Of a stretch of DNA of 64,000 bases, positions 17,026-26,582 are shown piece by piece (within the stretch, counting starts at the first letter, position 1; every line of letters starts with the position of its first letter). Source of the stretch: Microvirga aerophila (GTDB lineage Bacteria; Pseudomonadota; Alphaproteobacteria; Rhizobiales; Beijerinckiaceae); the NCBI RefSeq assembly GCF_003332305.1, contig NZ_QOIO01000026.1, forward strand, positions 1-64,000, given 5' to 3'. The notes under the pieces are model-generated. The model made no database searches. It had not been told where the DNA came from and saw only the letters and a program-made list of their open reading frames with translations. Made by a program: the position numbers and the translations under genes.

Positions 17026-18924
17026 ATGAATGGACGAGACCATTCCGCATGTTCCGCCGCACCGGCCCACGCAAGGCGACCGTCGCGTTCCGTGAGGGCT
17101 TGGATGCGTGGAGTTTCGATTGCGGCCCTTGCGATTGTGCTCACAGGCGTTCCGCTCGACCGGCATGCGAACGCCGCCGAGACCCCGAGCACTTCGGCAC
17201 AGCCTGGCTCCATGGATGACATCTCGGCCCTTCTTCCGCTCCTTATGTCGTCGCCGGAACGCAAGCAGCTCGCATTGAACCTCGAAACCTCGATCCGTCA
17301 GGGTGATCTCGAGGAGGCCGAGCGCCAGCTGAACGGCGCAATCGAGATGGGGACGCTCGCCATCGTGCTCGTCGATCGGCTCCGCGACCCCACCTTCCTG
17401 CCGACTCTTCATGCGCTTGGCATCAAGGGAGCCGAACACTCGGCGGCATCCAGCCGAGCGGGGAGCCAGTCTGCGGCCGTCTGCACTCCTTCACCGACCC
17501 CAGCAGCGTCCAATGTGTCCGAATTGCAGGAGGCTTTGGAGCGGGAGCGGGCGAGAGGCGACGCCACCGCATGGGAGCTTGCAACGCTCACCGACGAGTT
17601 CCGCAATCTGCAGAGCTCACGCGAAAGCGACGCCACGTCCACAACCTCCAAGGTGGTCGAATTGCAGGACCAGTTGCAGCGCGAACGCGAGCAGGGCAGC
17701 GCTGCTTCACGGGAGCTTGCGGCGGCCCGGGAAGAACTTGCCAAACTCAAGGCCGATCTTGTGGCGATGCAATCGCGGCAGACGCATGAATCCACGAGCA
17801 CGGCCGAACTCGCAGACCTCAAGAATGCCCTTTCGCAAGAACGGGAGCGGAGCACCGCAGCCAGCCGCGAAGCGATGGCCGCCAAGGAGGAGTTGCACGC
17901 CCTTCAGTCCACCCGTGAACGTGAGACCGCATCGACGGCTTCGAAAGTTGCGGAGCTTCAAGGAACGTTGCAGCAGGAACGGGAGCGCAGCGCCGCAGCG
18001 GCCCGTGATCTGAATGCCGCCCAACAGGAGATCCAAGCTCTTCGAACCGCTTACCAGTCCGACGCCACATCCACCTCCTCGAAGGTTGCGGAACTCCAGG
18101 GAGCCTTGCAGCAGGAGCGCGGTCGCAGCGAGGCGGCAACACGCGACCTTGCGGCCGCGCGGGACGAACTCAGCGCCGTGCAAGCGCTTCTGAAGCGCGA
18201 GACAGCCGGAGCAGCCGAGCTGACCGAGCAGAGGTCCATCGAGCTCAAGCAACTACGGGAAGCCTTAGGCCGGGAGCGGGCGCGGGCGGACGCGGTCTCC
18301 CGTGAACTCGCAGATGCGATCGACGAGGTTCGCTCGGCCCGAAACGTCCACGGAGGCGGATCGACTCCCCTGTTGTTCCGGCTGGACGCAACCGGAGCAC
18401 CGAGCCCGATTGCGGTGCGGCATGTGACCGGCCCCCTGCAAGTCTCGGCCGATTCACTGCCGATCTCTTATTCGAACCAGACGCCACAGGTCGAGGATAC
18501 AGGCTCTACCCCGGTCCGGATCAGCTCGCTCGGCGATGCGCCGCTTCCCGTGAGGGAGCCAAGCGCCTCCTCTGCCGCGTCGGCTCCAGACCAAAGGGCC
18601 TCGATTACTCCCCTTCCTGACGCCAGCAAGACGCAGGGCGCTTCCGCGCAAGCGACAAGCGACGACCGCCTGGTGATCCGCGCCGATACGCTCCTGCGGG
18701 CAGGCGACGTGAGCGGGGCCCGCCTTCTGCTCGAGCGGTCGATGGAATCGGGCAATGCACGGGCGGCGTTCCTGCTGGCCGAAACGTTTGATCCGCATTT
18801 CCTGTCGAAGCTAGGCGCCTTGGGGATCCGCAGCGATGTCGCCAAGGCCCGCGAACTTTACGCGCGGGCTCGCGCCCTCGGGATTACGCAGGCGGAAGAG
18901 CGCATGCAGGCTTTGAAACAATAA
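17026..18924 (+). CDS. Exported coiled-coil repeat protein with Sel1-like ends
   Basis: 632 aa from the ATG at 17026, which has a strong AAGGAGGT site; the longer frame from 16951 overlaps the previous gene and lacks one. A hydrophobic export segment lies at about 25-50. A helical module (about 70-135) precedes a long coiled coil (about 165-435) built from about five units of roughly 45 residues around SKVAELQGTLQQERERS. After a Pro/Ser-rich linker, the last 90 residues form a Sel1/TPR-like module (AGDVSGARLLLERS, ARELYARARALG). The N-terminal module resembles the C-terminal one. Probably a periplasmic scaffold; I know no named family. It lies 71 nt after the TAXI gene. Confidence 0.8.
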   Translation: MNGRDHSACSAAPAHARRPSRSVRAWMRGVSIAALAIVLTGVPLDRHANAAETPSTSAQPGSMDDISALLPLLMSSPERKQLALNLETSIRQGDLEEAERQLNGAIEMGTLAIVLVDRLRDPTFLPTLHALGIKGAEHSAASSRAGSQSAAVCTPSPTPAASNVSELQEALERERARGDATAWELATLTDEFRNLQSSRESDATSTTSKVVELQDQLQREREQGSAASRELAAAREELAKLKADLVAMQSRQTHESTSTAELADLKNALSQERERSTAASREAMAAKEELHALQSTRERETASTASKVAELQGTLQQERERSAAAARDLNAAQQEIQALRTAYQSDATSTSSKVAELQGALQQERGRSEAATRDLAAARDELSAVQALLKRETAGAAELTEQRSIELKQLREALGRERARADAVSRELADAIDEVRSARNVHGGGSTPLLFRLDATGAPSPIAVRHVTGPLQVSADSLPISYSNQTPQVEDTGSTPVRISSLGDAPLPVREPSASSAASAPDQRASITPLPDASKTQGASAQATSDDRLVIRADTLLRAGDVSGARLLLERSMESGNARAAFLLAETFDPHFLSKLGALGIRSDVAKARELYARARALGITQAEERMQALKQ

Positions 18925-18949
18925 GGCTTCAACCTCAGGGGCGGCGTTT

Positions 18950-19210
18950 TTAGAACGGCACCCACTCTCCGCCTTCGGTCAGGGCGTCCATCGCCTCTTC
19001 GATTGCTGTGGCGGCATCGAGCAGGTGCTGCGCGGTCTGCTCGGCCCGGAGCGACGGCCCGGAGAGCACAGCCGCGCGGGCGGTCGCTTCGCGGACACGA
19101 TCCATCAGATCGATCAGCGCGCCGGCGAGCGCGGCCCTCTCCTCGTCGGCGGAGGCGTCCGGTGCCTGCTGCCGCTGCTTGCGTGAGGAGAATGGGATCA
19201 CGTTCGACAT
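18950..19210 (-). CDS. Small conserved-type hypothetical protein
   Basis: 86 aa starting MSNVIPFSSRKQRQ, a start typical of many short rhizobial proteins. Residues about 22-80 form one or two amphipathic helices rich in Ala, Glu and Arg, without a signal peptide, membrane segment or cysteine. It is probably a small cytosolic helical protein. I do not recognise the family. It converges with the coiled-coil gene. Confidence 0.6.
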   Translation of the reverse strand: MSNVIPFSSRKQRQQAPDASADEERAALAGALIDLMDRVREATARAAVLSGPSLRAEQTAQHLLDAATAIEEAMDALTEGGEWVPF

Positions 19211-19535
19211 AGGTTTCAGAGTCCGCCTTTGCCCCGGCCGAAGCAATGGGCGAGTCACGTGATCCACAGCATTTGGCGATATAACCTGACATGAAGACTT
19301 CAGGCTACCGGGTCAGGCGTATGCCTGCGATTGGTCTTGGAGCATCGACGAAGCATCGAAACGCCGAACCGCGATACTTGGTTTTAGCCTCGCGTGCTAC
19401 GGCGAAATCTCCCCTGGGGCGTCGCATTCGACCTGCATAGGATCAGGATTCACGGGTGGGCAGAGACGGGCCCGCCGTGCTATCGCGGGTTCGCCCCACC
19501 TCAGGCGGCCAAAATCGCCACAACAGAACGCCATC
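19211..19535. other. Divergent intergenic region
   Basis: About 325 bases between the small hypothetical gene and the TSUP permease gene, holding both promoters. No repeat or small gene is evident. Confidence 0.4.
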
Positions 19536-20303
19536 ATGGAACTCTCGACTGCGCTCCTCCTTGCGGCTTCCGGCCTTGCGGCCGGTCTCGTCAACGCCAT
19601 AGCCGGCGGAGGAACCTTCTTCACCTTTTCGGCCCTTGTGGCGGCGGGCCTTCCTCCTGTCGTCGCAAACGCCACGAGCGCAGTCGCGGTCACGCCGGCC
19701 AATCTGGCAAGCGCCTGGGCTTACCGCAAGGAGCTCATGGCCAACCTGAGGCGCTTCGCTGCCTTGGGAATCGTGAGCCTCCTGGGCGGCCTCGTCGGCG
19801 CATACATCCTGACCGTGACCAACAACGAGGCGTTCCGGCAGCTGGTGCCCTGGCTTCTCCTGTTCGCCACTCTGCTGTTTGCCGCAAGCCCCCGCATCGT
19901 GGCGCTTGCCCGGGCCATCGGTCGGCACGAGGGGCACCACCCCTCCGCCCGCGCCTGGGCGGCCGGGCTGGCGTTCCAGTTTTGCGTATCGATCTATGGC
20001 GGCTTCTTCGGCGCAGGCATGGGCATCGTGATGCTGGCGGCGCTTGCCATCACCGAGGGCGACGACTTCCACCTGATCAATTCGGCGAAGCATTTGTGCT
20101 CGACCCTGATCCAGCTGATCGCCGTCGTGCTGTTCGTCGCCGCAAGTCTGGTGAGCTGGCGTGAAACCGCTGTCGTGGGCGCGGCGTCCGTGATTGGCGG
20201 ATATCTTGGGGTCGTGTTCGGCCGCCGTCTGCCCCCGGTGGCGATCCGCTGGCTCGTGATCGGCGTCGGCGCTGCGCTGACTGTTTACTTCTTCTTAAGG
20301 TAA
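19536..20303 (+). CDS. TSUP/TauE-SafE family membrane permease
   Basis: 255 aa with about eight hydrophobic helices in two similar halves, the TauE/SafE architecture. The family signature is near the N-terminus (GLVNAIAGGGTFFTFSALVAAGLPPVVANATS) and repeats in the second half (YGGFFGAGMGIVMLAAL). TSUP proteins move sulfite, sulfonates or small organic acids; the substrate here cannot be told. The neighbouring sulfur genes (cysK, yeeE) make a sulfur compound plausible, but they are 0.6 kb away and differently arranged. Confidence 0.88.
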   Translation: MELSTALLLAASGLAAGLVNAIAGGGTFFTFSALVAAGLPPVVANATSAVAVTPANLASAWAYRKELMANLRRFAALGIVSLLGGLVGAYILTVTNNEAFRQLVPWLLLFATLLFAASPRIVALARAIGRHEGHHPSARAWAAGLAFQFCVSIYGGFFGAGMGIVMLAALAITEGDDFHLINSAKHLCSTLIQLIAVVLFVAASLVSWRETAVVGAASVIGGYLGVVFGRRLPPVAIRWLVIGVGAALTVYFFLR

Positions 20304-20418
20304 CCACGAAGACGCACTCGTCTGATGGGGATTTTTCAGACCGCCGCCTGATTCACGCCACACGAGTCACCCTAGCTGGCGCGGTGTGATTCCACCCTCT
20401 TGTGAAAAGGACGACGCC

Positions 20419-20850
20419 GTGGCCGAACCCAGAAACCCGTCAGGACTCGAAGGATCTCAATCGGTGAGCGCCCTCGGCCTGAGATGGGCCGCCTTGCGTG
20501 GCATGCTGACCTCGCCTCTGATCCTGATCGAGGAGCAACGGCCCCTGCGCGAGGAGCTGCTGCGGGAGCTCGGATCGATCGAACAGGATTTCGTTGCGCT
20601 GCAATCCCGCAACCCCATGGAGATTTCAGCCAAGATCGACATTGCGAAATCCGCAATCCGCGAAGGTTTGCAGGCGGGCCAGCCCTGGCTGCTCAATCTC
20701 CTGGAGAGCATCCAGTCCGACCTGCAGGCGGCAAACGCCAGGCCGACTGCGGCTCCGGCCGGACGGCCGACGACCAACCTCGTGCGCTCGCAGCAGCAGC
20801 GTCCCGAGGGAAGCACGGGCTCTGAGGCCGAGACACCTTCCGCGGCCTGA
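20419..20850 (+). CDS. Hypothetical protein
   Basis: 143 aa from a GTG at 20419 preceded by AAAAGG; an in-frame GTG at 20386 lacks a good site. The core (about 25-100) is helical and hydrophilic with leucine heptads, and the last 40 residues are Pro/Ser/Gln rich and probably disordered. No signal peptide or known motif. It ends just before the terminator at 20871-20904. Confidence 0.55.
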   Translation: MAEPRNPSGLEGSQSVSALGLRWAALRGMLTSPLILIEEQRPLREELLRELGSIEQDFVALQSRNPMEISAKIDIAKSAIREGLQAGQPWLLNLLESIQSDLQAANARPTAAPAGRPTTNLVRSQQQRPEGSTGSEAETPSAA

Positions 20851-20870
20851 TCTCCCTTGCACGACAGCAA

Positions 20871-20904
20871 TGCGCGCCGCCTCCGTTGCGGCGCGCAAAT
20901 TTTT
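20871..20904 (+). terminator. Rho-independent terminator
   Basis: A perfect 10-bp stem (20871-20880 with 20888-20897), a 7-nt loop and then AATTTTT. It closes the preceding hypothetical gene and lies against the end of the convergent cysteine synthase gene. Confidence 0.88.
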
Positions 20905-20905
20905 A

Positions 20906-21937
20906 TCAGACGAGACCAGGATCGATGGTGCTCTGGCGTTCCAGCCAGGCCGGGACCGGCAGGTTCTTTGCGCGCAGAAACTCCGGATTGAAGAGCTTGG
21001 TCTGATAGCGAGTGCCGTAGTCGCACAGCACCGTCACGATGGTGTGGCCGGGACCCAGATGCTTCGCGAGGCGGATGGCGCCCGCCACGTTAATCCCTGA
21101 CGACCCCCCGAGGCACAGGCCTTCATTCTCCAAAAGATCGAAGATCACCGGCACGGCCTCTTCGTCGGGAATCTGGAACGCAACGTCGATGGGCGCTCCC
21201 TCCAGGTTCTTGGTGATGCGGCCCTGGCCGATGCCCTCCGTGATGGAGGAACCGGCCGCCTTCAGTTCGCCGGTGGTGTAGTAACTGTAGAGCGCCGCCC
21301 CCATGGGATCGGCAAGACCGATGGCGACCTTCGGGTTGCGTTCCTTCAGCGCCATGCCGACGCCCGCGAGGGTCCCGCCGGTACCGACCGCGCAAATGAA
21401 CCCGTCGACTTTGCCGTCGGTCTGTTCCCAGATCTCGGGACCGGTGGTCTCGATATGCGCTTGCCGGTTCGCCACGTTGTCGAACTGGTTGGCCCAGATC
21501 GCCCCGTTCGGTTCAGAGGCGGCGAGGCGCTCGGCCAGCCGGCCCGACACTTTCACGTAGTTATTGGGATTGGCGTAGGGGACAGCTGGCACCTCGATCA
21601 GCTCGGCGCCTGCGAGCCGCAGCATGTCCTTCTTCTCCTGGCTTTGGGTGTCCGGAATGACAATGACGGTGCGAAAACCCAGGGCATTCGCCACGAGCGC
21701 CAAGCCGATGCCGGTGTTGCCGGCTGTTCCCTCGACGATCACGCCGCCGGGTCGCAGCGCCCCGCGCCTGACTGCATCCTCGATGATGGACAGCGCGGCC
21801 CGATCCTTCACGGACTGGCCTGGGTTCATGAACTCGGCCTTGCCCAAGATGGTGCATCCGGTGAGTTCGGAGGCGCGGCGAAGTTTGATCAGCGGCGTAT
21901 TGCCGATTGTGGCAGGAACGTCAGGCTTGATGGTCAT
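20906..21937 (-). CDS. cysK: Cysteine synthase (O-acetylserine sulfhydrylase)
   Basis: 343 aa PLP enzyme joining sulfide (or thiosulfate in CysM forms) to O-acetylserine. The Schiff-base lysine is K44 in GQSVKDRAA, the phosphate-binding loop is EGTAGNTGIG and the second glycine loop is AVGTGGTLAG. It is slightly longer than E. coli CysK and resembles the CysK-like form common in alphaproteobacteria. It is divergent from a YeeE/TsuA-type transporter gene, so thiosulfate or another reduced sulfur source may feed it. CysK or CysM specificity cannot be decided from sequence alone. Confidence 0.9.
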   Translation of the reverse strand: MTIKPDVPATIGNTPLIKLRRASELTGCTILGKAEFMNPGQSVKDRAALSIIEDAVRRGALRPGGVIVEGTAGNTGIGLALVANALGFRTVIVIPDTQSQEKKDMLRLAGAELIEVPAVPYANPNNYVKVSGRLAERLAASEPNGAIWANQFDNVANRQAHIETTGPEIWEQTDGKVDGFICAVGTGGTLAGVGMALKERNPKVAIGLADPMGAALYSYYTTGELKAAGSSITEGIGQGRITKNLEGAPIDVAFQIPDEEAVPVIFDLLENEGLCLGGSSGINVAGAIRLAKHLGPGHTIVTVLCDYGTRYQTKLFNPEFLRAKNLPVPAWLERQSTIDPGLV

Positions 21938-22150
21938 AGGAGCTTACCCAACAGAGGCGGCTCTCCGGCGAGAGCGAATGGAACGGGCTCTAGCCCGCCA
22001 GGTCGAGGAGATAAATTACATTTTAACTCCGTGATTATACGCGTAAATACATCTATTGACGTTTTATATCAAAAACAACATTTAATGGCGAACAAGCCGG
22101 AGGCGTACCGCCTGTCGGTCCAAACATCGGCGCGCACAAGAGGAAAGCCT
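21938..22150. promoter_or_regulatory. Divergent cysK/yeeE control region
   Basis: 213 bases, AT-rich in 22010-22090, unlike the GC-rich surroundings. It contains TTGACG followed 17 nt later by CATTTA (about 22056-22084, plus strand), a possible promoter for the transporter, and a short symmetric ACGCGT centre just upstream. Shared control by a sulfur regulator is an inference. Confidence 0.45.
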
Positions 22151-23386
22151 ATGTCCAGCTCTGCAGTGGCCTCGCCCATGCTTATCTCCAGCCGGGCGGG
22201 ACTTGACGTCAACGTGCCCGCTTCTCTGGTGGCCGCAACGGGCATTCTCGGTGGCGCAGCCCTGATCGGGTCGATCGCCAATCCGAAGCAGGCGACGCTC
22301 TACATCCTGGGCGCGGCGCTCGGGCTCGTGCTTTACCACGCGGCCTTCGGATTCACTTCCGCTTGGCGCGTGTTCATCGCCGATCGCCGCGGCGAGGGCC
22401 TTCGCGCCCAGATGGTGATGCTCGCCATCGCGTCCACACTGTTCTTTCCGGTGCTGGCCTCCGGCTCCCTGTTCGGTCAGCCCGTGACCGGCCTGGTTTC
22501 ACCAGCGAGCCTGTCCGTGGTCTTCGGCGCCTTCATCTTCGGCATTGGCATGCAGATGGGTGGCGGCTGCGCGTCAGGCGTCCTCTACACGGCTGGCGGC
22601 GGTTCGACCCGCATGCTGATCACGCTCGCGGCCTTCATCGCGGGCTCCGCTATCGGCGCGGCGCATCTTCACTGGTGGACGGCGCTGCCGAGCCTTCCCA
22701 AGATTTCCTTGGTCGAGGCTTGGGGCCCCTGGACGGCGCTTGCCGTGCAGCTCGCGATCTTCGCCACGATTGCGGCTGTCACCGTGGTGCTGGAAAAGCG
22801 CCGGCACGGTCGCCTAATCCCGGCTAACCCGTCTCCACGGGAGGGCCTCGCCCGCTTCCTGCGTGGTCCCTGGCCGCTGGTAGCCGGTGCGGTGGCTCTG
22901 GCGCTGTTGAACTTCGCAACTCTCTATCTGGCCGGCCGCCCTTGGGGCATCACCTCGGCCTTCGCGCTCTGGGGCTCGAAGATTGCAGCCGGAATCGGTT
23001 TCGACGTGGCGAGCTGGCCCTATTGGTCTAGCCTTGCCCGGCAGGCCGAACTGAACGGAAGCGTTTTCAATGATATCACGTCCGTGATGGATTTCGGCAT
23101 TGTGCTCGGCGCGCTTCTGGCGGCGGCGCTGGCGGGCCGTTTCTCGCCGGTCTGGCGCATTCCTCTGCGCTCGGCGGTAGCCGCCGTCGTCGGCGGTCTG
23201 TTGCTCGGCTACGGCGCACGCCTCGCCTATGGGTGCAATATCGGAGCGTATTTCTCCGGCATTGCATCGGGCAGCCTGCATGGCTGGGTGTGGCTGGTGG
23301 CAGCCTTCTTCGGCAACGTCCTCGGGACGAAGGTACGCCCGCTCTTCGGTCTTGAAGTCGAGCGGGTCAAGCTGACCGCCTGCTGA
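22151..23386 (+). CDS. YeeE/TsuA-type sulfur (thiosulfate) transporter
   Basis: 411 aa from the ATG at 22151 with AGGAAAG upstream; the much longer open frame before it is antisense to cysK. About ten membrane helices. The conserved cysteine motifs that relay thiosulfate in TsuA are present: GGGCASGVLYTAGG near the middle of the first half and YGCNIGAYFSGIASGSLHGW near the C-terminus. This is the fused YeeE/YedE form. It lies divergent from cysteine synthase, which fits uptake of thiosulfate for cysteine synthesis. The substrate is inferred from family and context. Confidence 0.87.
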   Translation: MSSSAVASPMLISSRAGLDVNVPASLVAATGILGGAALIGSIANPKQATLYILGAALGLVLYHAAFGFTSAWRVFIADRRGEGLRAQMVMLAIASTLFFPVLASGSLFGQPVTGLVSPASLSVVFGAFIFGIGMQMGGGCASGVLYTAGGGSTRMLITLAAFIAGSAIGAAHLHWWTALPSLPKISLVEAWGPWTALAVQLAIFATIAAVTVVLEKRRHGRLIPANPSPREGLARFLRGPWPLVAGAVALALLNFATLYLAGRPWGITSAFALWGSKIAAGIGFDVASWPYWSSLARQAELNGSVFNDITSVMDFGIVLGALLAAALAGRFSPVWRIPLRSAVAAVVGGLLLGYGARLAYGCNIGAYFSGIASGSLHGWVWLVAAFFGNVLGTKVRPLFGLEVERVKLTAC

Positions 23387-23428
23387 TCGGCTCGGTCTTG
23401 TGGCGCCGCCGCGGGACCCGAGCTCCAA

Positions 23429-24061
23429 CTAGGCGATTCCCGGGGCCTCGGCTCTGGCCCGGGTAATGACCTCCTTGACGGTCTTGAGGGGCTGAGCGCC
23501 GCTGAGGAGATAAGCCTGCCCGCCCGCGCTGACGATGAGCGCCGGCACGCCCGAAATTCCGACCTCCCGCGCAACCCGCTCGTCTTCCACGACGGCTTGC
23601 GTATAGCGTCCACTGTCTAACCCATCGCGCAGGGCCACTGCATCGAGACCAGCCGACAGGCCGATGTCGATGAGCACATCGAGGCTGGCAAGATCGCGTC
23701 CATCTTCGAAAAAGGCCTTGAACAAGGCGCGGTTCATCTCGTCGAGCAGCCCCTGCTCCCGGGCGAATTCCGCGGCCTCGTGCGCCTTGCGGCTATAGGG
23801 CTGGACTGGCGGCAGGCGCAGCGTCATGCCGCGCTGCTCCGCCATGGGATAAACCGACTGGTTCCACACCCGATGGAGATATTCGCCATTAGGATCGAGG
23901 GTTGGCGTGGGCTCGGGCCGAAGCTCGAAGGCGCGCCAGTCGATCTGAACCTGCTCGCCGAACTCATCCTTCACCTGGTCGAGAACAGGCCGCTCCAGAT
24001 AGCAGAAAGGGCAGACGTAATCGCTCCAGACCACGATCTGGATGGTATCATGCTTTTGCAT
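23429..24061 (-). CDS. DsbA-family thiol oxidoreductase, FrnE-like
   Basis: 210 aa with a thioredoxin-type active site CPFC near residue 18 and the cis-proline segment SGVPALIV near residue 172. It has no signal peptide, so it acts in the cytoplasm like FrnE. The start ATG (complement 24059-24061) has GGAG 7 nt upstream. It overlaps the end of oxyR by 14 nt and is probably translated from the same message. That context suggests a role in disulfide or polyketide-type isomerisation under oxidative stress. Confidence 0.88.
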   Translation of the reverse strand: MQKHDTIQIVVWSDYVCPFCYLERPVLDQVKDEFGEQVQIDWRAFELRPEPTPTLDPNGEYLHRVWNQSVYPMAEQRGMTLRLPPVQPYSRKAHEAAEFAREQGLLDEMNRALFKAFFEDGRDLASLDVLIDIGLSAGLDAVALRDGLDSGRYTQAVVEDERVAREVGISGVPALIVSAGGQAYLLSGAQPLKTVKEVITRARAEAPGIA

Positions 24062-24992
24062 CGCGCGTCTCCATGGCGGCCGGGGTTCGGCGTCCCCCAT
24101 CGACGCCAGGCTGCAAGCCTCTGACGATCTGGCCGAGCGCTGTGAAATCGTCCTTTCGGCTCGACGTTTTGCGCCACGCCAGGCCAATCGTGCGCATCGG
24201 CGGATTGTCGGGAAACTGAATCAGGGCCACGCGCTGCCGGTCGACTTCCGCGGCCGCGCAGAGTTCCGGCAGGAGCGTGATCCCATGGCCCGCCGCAACC
24301 ATCTGCATGATGGTGGTCAGCGACGCGGCGCCCAACGCCTTGCGGGACTGCACGTTGGCGATCTTGCAGAACTGAAGCGCCTGGTCCCTCAAGCAGTGCC
24401 CCTCCTCCAAGAGCAACAGGCGCTCGCGCACCATGCGCGCGTGCAGATTGCCGGACGACCAGCTCGGCGCTGCCTTGGCCTGAACGGCGACAAGAAACCG
24501 GTCGTCGAACAGCGCGGTCGCTTCCAGTTGGGGATGAGCCACGGGCAAGGCCAGCATCACCGCGTCGAGATCTCCGCGCACGAGCTCGTCGAGCAGCGTG
24601 TCCGTCTGGGTTTCGCGGACCAGAAGGTCGAGGGATGGGTAGCTTGCCTCCACCCTGGTCAGCAGGCTCGGCAGCACATAAGGAGCCACGGACGGGATGA
24701 TCCCCAGGCGCAGTGCGCCCGTGAGCACGCCCCGCTGCTGGCGGGCAAATTCGCTCAGATCGCGAACATGATGCAGGATCGTTTCGGCCCGCGCGGCGAT
24801 TTCCTGACCGGCCGAGGTCAGCGAGACACTGTTTCCCCGCCGCTCGACAAGTCTAACTCCCAGCTCCTGCTCGAGCTCCTTCACCTGCATCGAGAGCGCC
24901 GGCTGTGTCACGGCGCATTGCTGGGCCGCCATGCCGAAATGGCGGGTGCGCGAGAGCGTTTCAAAATAGCGGAGCTGTCTGAGCGTCACCAT
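24048..24992 (-). CDS. oxyR: LysR-type peroxide sensor OxyR
   Basis: 314 aa. The N-terminal winged helix-turn-helix (about 1-60) is followed by the substrate-binding-type sensor domain. The redox pair is C200 and C209 in [14 protein letters not shown], which marks OxyR among LysR proteins: peroxide forms a disulfide and turns on target genes. It is divergent from a catalase gene 94 nt away, its expected target. The stop overlaps the following FrnE-like gene, so both are in one operon. The start MVTLRQLRY is the standard LysR beginning. Confidence 0.95.
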   Translation of the reverse strand: MVTLRQLRYFETLSRTRHFGMAAQQCAVTQPALSMQVKELEQELGVRLVERRGNSVSLTSAGQEIAARAETILHHVRDLSEFARQQRGVLTGALRLGIIPSVAPYVLPSLLTRVEASYPSLDLLVRETQTDTLLDELVRGDLDAVMLALPVAHPQLEATALFDDRFLVAVQAKAAPSWSSGNLHARMVRERLLLLEEGHCLRDQALQFCKIANVQSRKALGAASLTTIMQMVAAGHGITLLPELCAAAEVDRQRVALIQFPDNPPMRTIGLAWRKTSSRKDDFTALGQIVRGLQPGVDGGRRTPAAMETRDAKA

Positions 24993-25086
24993 GCCGATAA
25001 GAATAACTGATCGGACGGCGCATGCAAAGCGATTGGACCTGATCATGCCCCTCGGCCATGGTTCCGCCCAAGCTTTGGAGAGGACC
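24993..25086. promoter_or_regulatory. oxyR/katA divergent control region
   Basis: 94 bases separate the two divergent starts. A LysR-type protein adjacent to a divergent target usually binds here; I see an AT-rich stretch with GATAAGAATAACTGATC near 25000 but not a clear four-box OxyR consensus. Confidence 0.5.
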
Positions 25087-26553
25087 ATGACCAAAAGCAC
25101 CATCATGACGACGACGGGCGGCGCGCCGATCCCGGACAACCAGAACAGTATCTCGGCCGGCGAGCGCGGCCCGCTGCTCCTGCAGGACTACCAGCTGATC
25201 GAAAAGCTGGCGCACCAGAACCGCGAACGCATCCCGGAACGCGTCGTGCACGCCAAGGGCTCGGCCGCCTACGGCACGCTCACCATCACGCAGGACATCA
25301 CCCGCTACTCGAAGGCGAAGGTGTTCTCGGAAATCGGCAAGCAGACGGAAGTGTTCCTGCGCTTCTCGACCGTGGCCGGCGAGCGCGGCGCGGCCGATGC
25401 GGAGCGCGACGTGCGGGGCTTTGCCCTCAAGGTCTACACGGAAGAGGGCAACTGGGACATCGTGGGCAACAACACGCCTGTGTTCTTCGTGCGCGATCCG
25501 GTGAAGTTCCCCGACTTCATCCGCACGCAGAAGCGTCACCCGGCCACGAACCTGCGCTCGGCCACGGCCATGTGGGATTTCTGGTCGCTCAGCCCCGAGA
25601 CTCTGCATCAGGTAACGATCCTGTTCTCGGATCGCGGCCTGCCTGTCGGCTACCGGTTCATGCACGGCTTCGGCTCGCACACCTACTCGTTCATCAACGA
25701 GGCGGGCGAGCGCTTCTGGGTCAAGTTCCACTTCAAGTCCATGCAGGGCATCAAAACCTGGTCGAACCGCGAGGCCGAGGCCGTTGTCGCCAAGGACCGC
25801 GAGAGTGCCCAGCGGGACCTCTATGAGGCGATCGAGAACGGTGACTTCCCGCACTGGAAGTTCTGCGTTCAGATCATGCCCGAGACGGACGCGGAGAAGA
25901 CCTCCTACAACCCCTTCGACGTCACCAAGGTGTGGCCTCACGCGGAGTATCCGCTGATCGAAGTGGGCGTGCTCGAGCTCAACCGAAACGCGGCGCACTA
26001 CTTCGCCGAAGTCGAGCAGTCCTCGTTCTCGCCGTCGAACATCGTGCCCGGCATCGGCTTCTCGCCGGACAAGATGCTCCAGGGCCGTATTTTCGCCTAT
26101 GCGGATGCGCATCGCTACCGGGTCGGCACCCATTACGAGGCGTTGCCGGTGAATCGTCCGCGCTGTCCGGTGAACCACTACCACGCGGATGGCGGCATGC
26201 TGTTCGACGTGCCCAACCGCGGCAATGCCTACTACGAGCCGAACTCCTTCAGCGGACCGGTGCAGACGCAGCGCGCCGCTGAGCCGCCGCTCAAGATCTC
26301 GGGCGATGCGGACCGCTACGATCACCGCGCCGGCAACGACGATTACAAGCAGCCGGGCGATCTCTTCCGCCTGATGACGCCCGCCGAGCAGGGACGCCTC
26401 ATGGACAACATCGCGGAAGCCATGCAGGGCGTGCCGCAGGAGATCGTGAAGCGACAGATCGTGCACTTCTACCTGGCCGACAAGGCCTATGGCCTTGGTG
26501 TCGCAGACCGCTTGGGACTCAAGGGCGCGGTGTTGATCCAGGCGGCCGAATAG
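25087..26553 (+). CDS. katA: Monofunctional haem catalase (small-subunit, KatA-type)
   Basis: 488 aa, the length of clade-3 catalases. Visible marks are [14 protein letters not shown] (catalytic His), [31 protein letters not shown] (catalytic Asn nearby) and the haem-ligand segment [14 protein letters not shown] with the proximal Tyr. It splits hydrogen peroxide in the cytoplasm. The ATG at 25087 has GGAGAGGA upstream. It is divergent from oxyR, its probable regulator, and closed by a terminator. Confidence 0.95.
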   Translation: MTKSTIMTTTGGAPIPDNQNSISAGERGPLLLQDYQLIEKLAHQNRERIPERVVHAKGSAAYGTLTITQDITRYSKAKVFSEIGKQTEVFLRFSTVAGERGAADAERDVRGFALKVYTEEGNWDIVGNNTPVFFVRDPVKFPDFIRTQKRHPATNLRSATAMWDFWSLSPETLHQVTILFSDRGLPVGYRFMHGFGSHTYSFINEAGERFWVKFHFKSMQGIKTWSNREAEAVVAKDRESAQRDLYEAIENGDFPHWKFCVQIMPETDAEKTSYNPFDVTKVWPHAEYPLIEVGVLELNRNAAHYFAEVEQSSFSPSNIVPGIGFSPDKMLQGRIFAYADAHRYRVGTHYEALPVNRPRCPVNHYHADGGMLFDVPNRGNAYYEPNSFSGPVQTQRAAEPPLKISGDADRYDHRAGNDDYKQPGDLFRLMTPAEQGRLMDNIAEAMQGVPQEIVKRQIVHFYLADKAYGLGVADRLGLKGAVLIQAAE

Positions 26554-26582
26554 ACTAAACCTCCGGCGAGGCAACGATTCTA

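Noticed and set aside
21455..22150. Upstream extension of the YeeE gene
   Set aside because: The extra 232 codons are antisense to cysK and lack family similarity; the ATG at 22151 has a good ribosome site.
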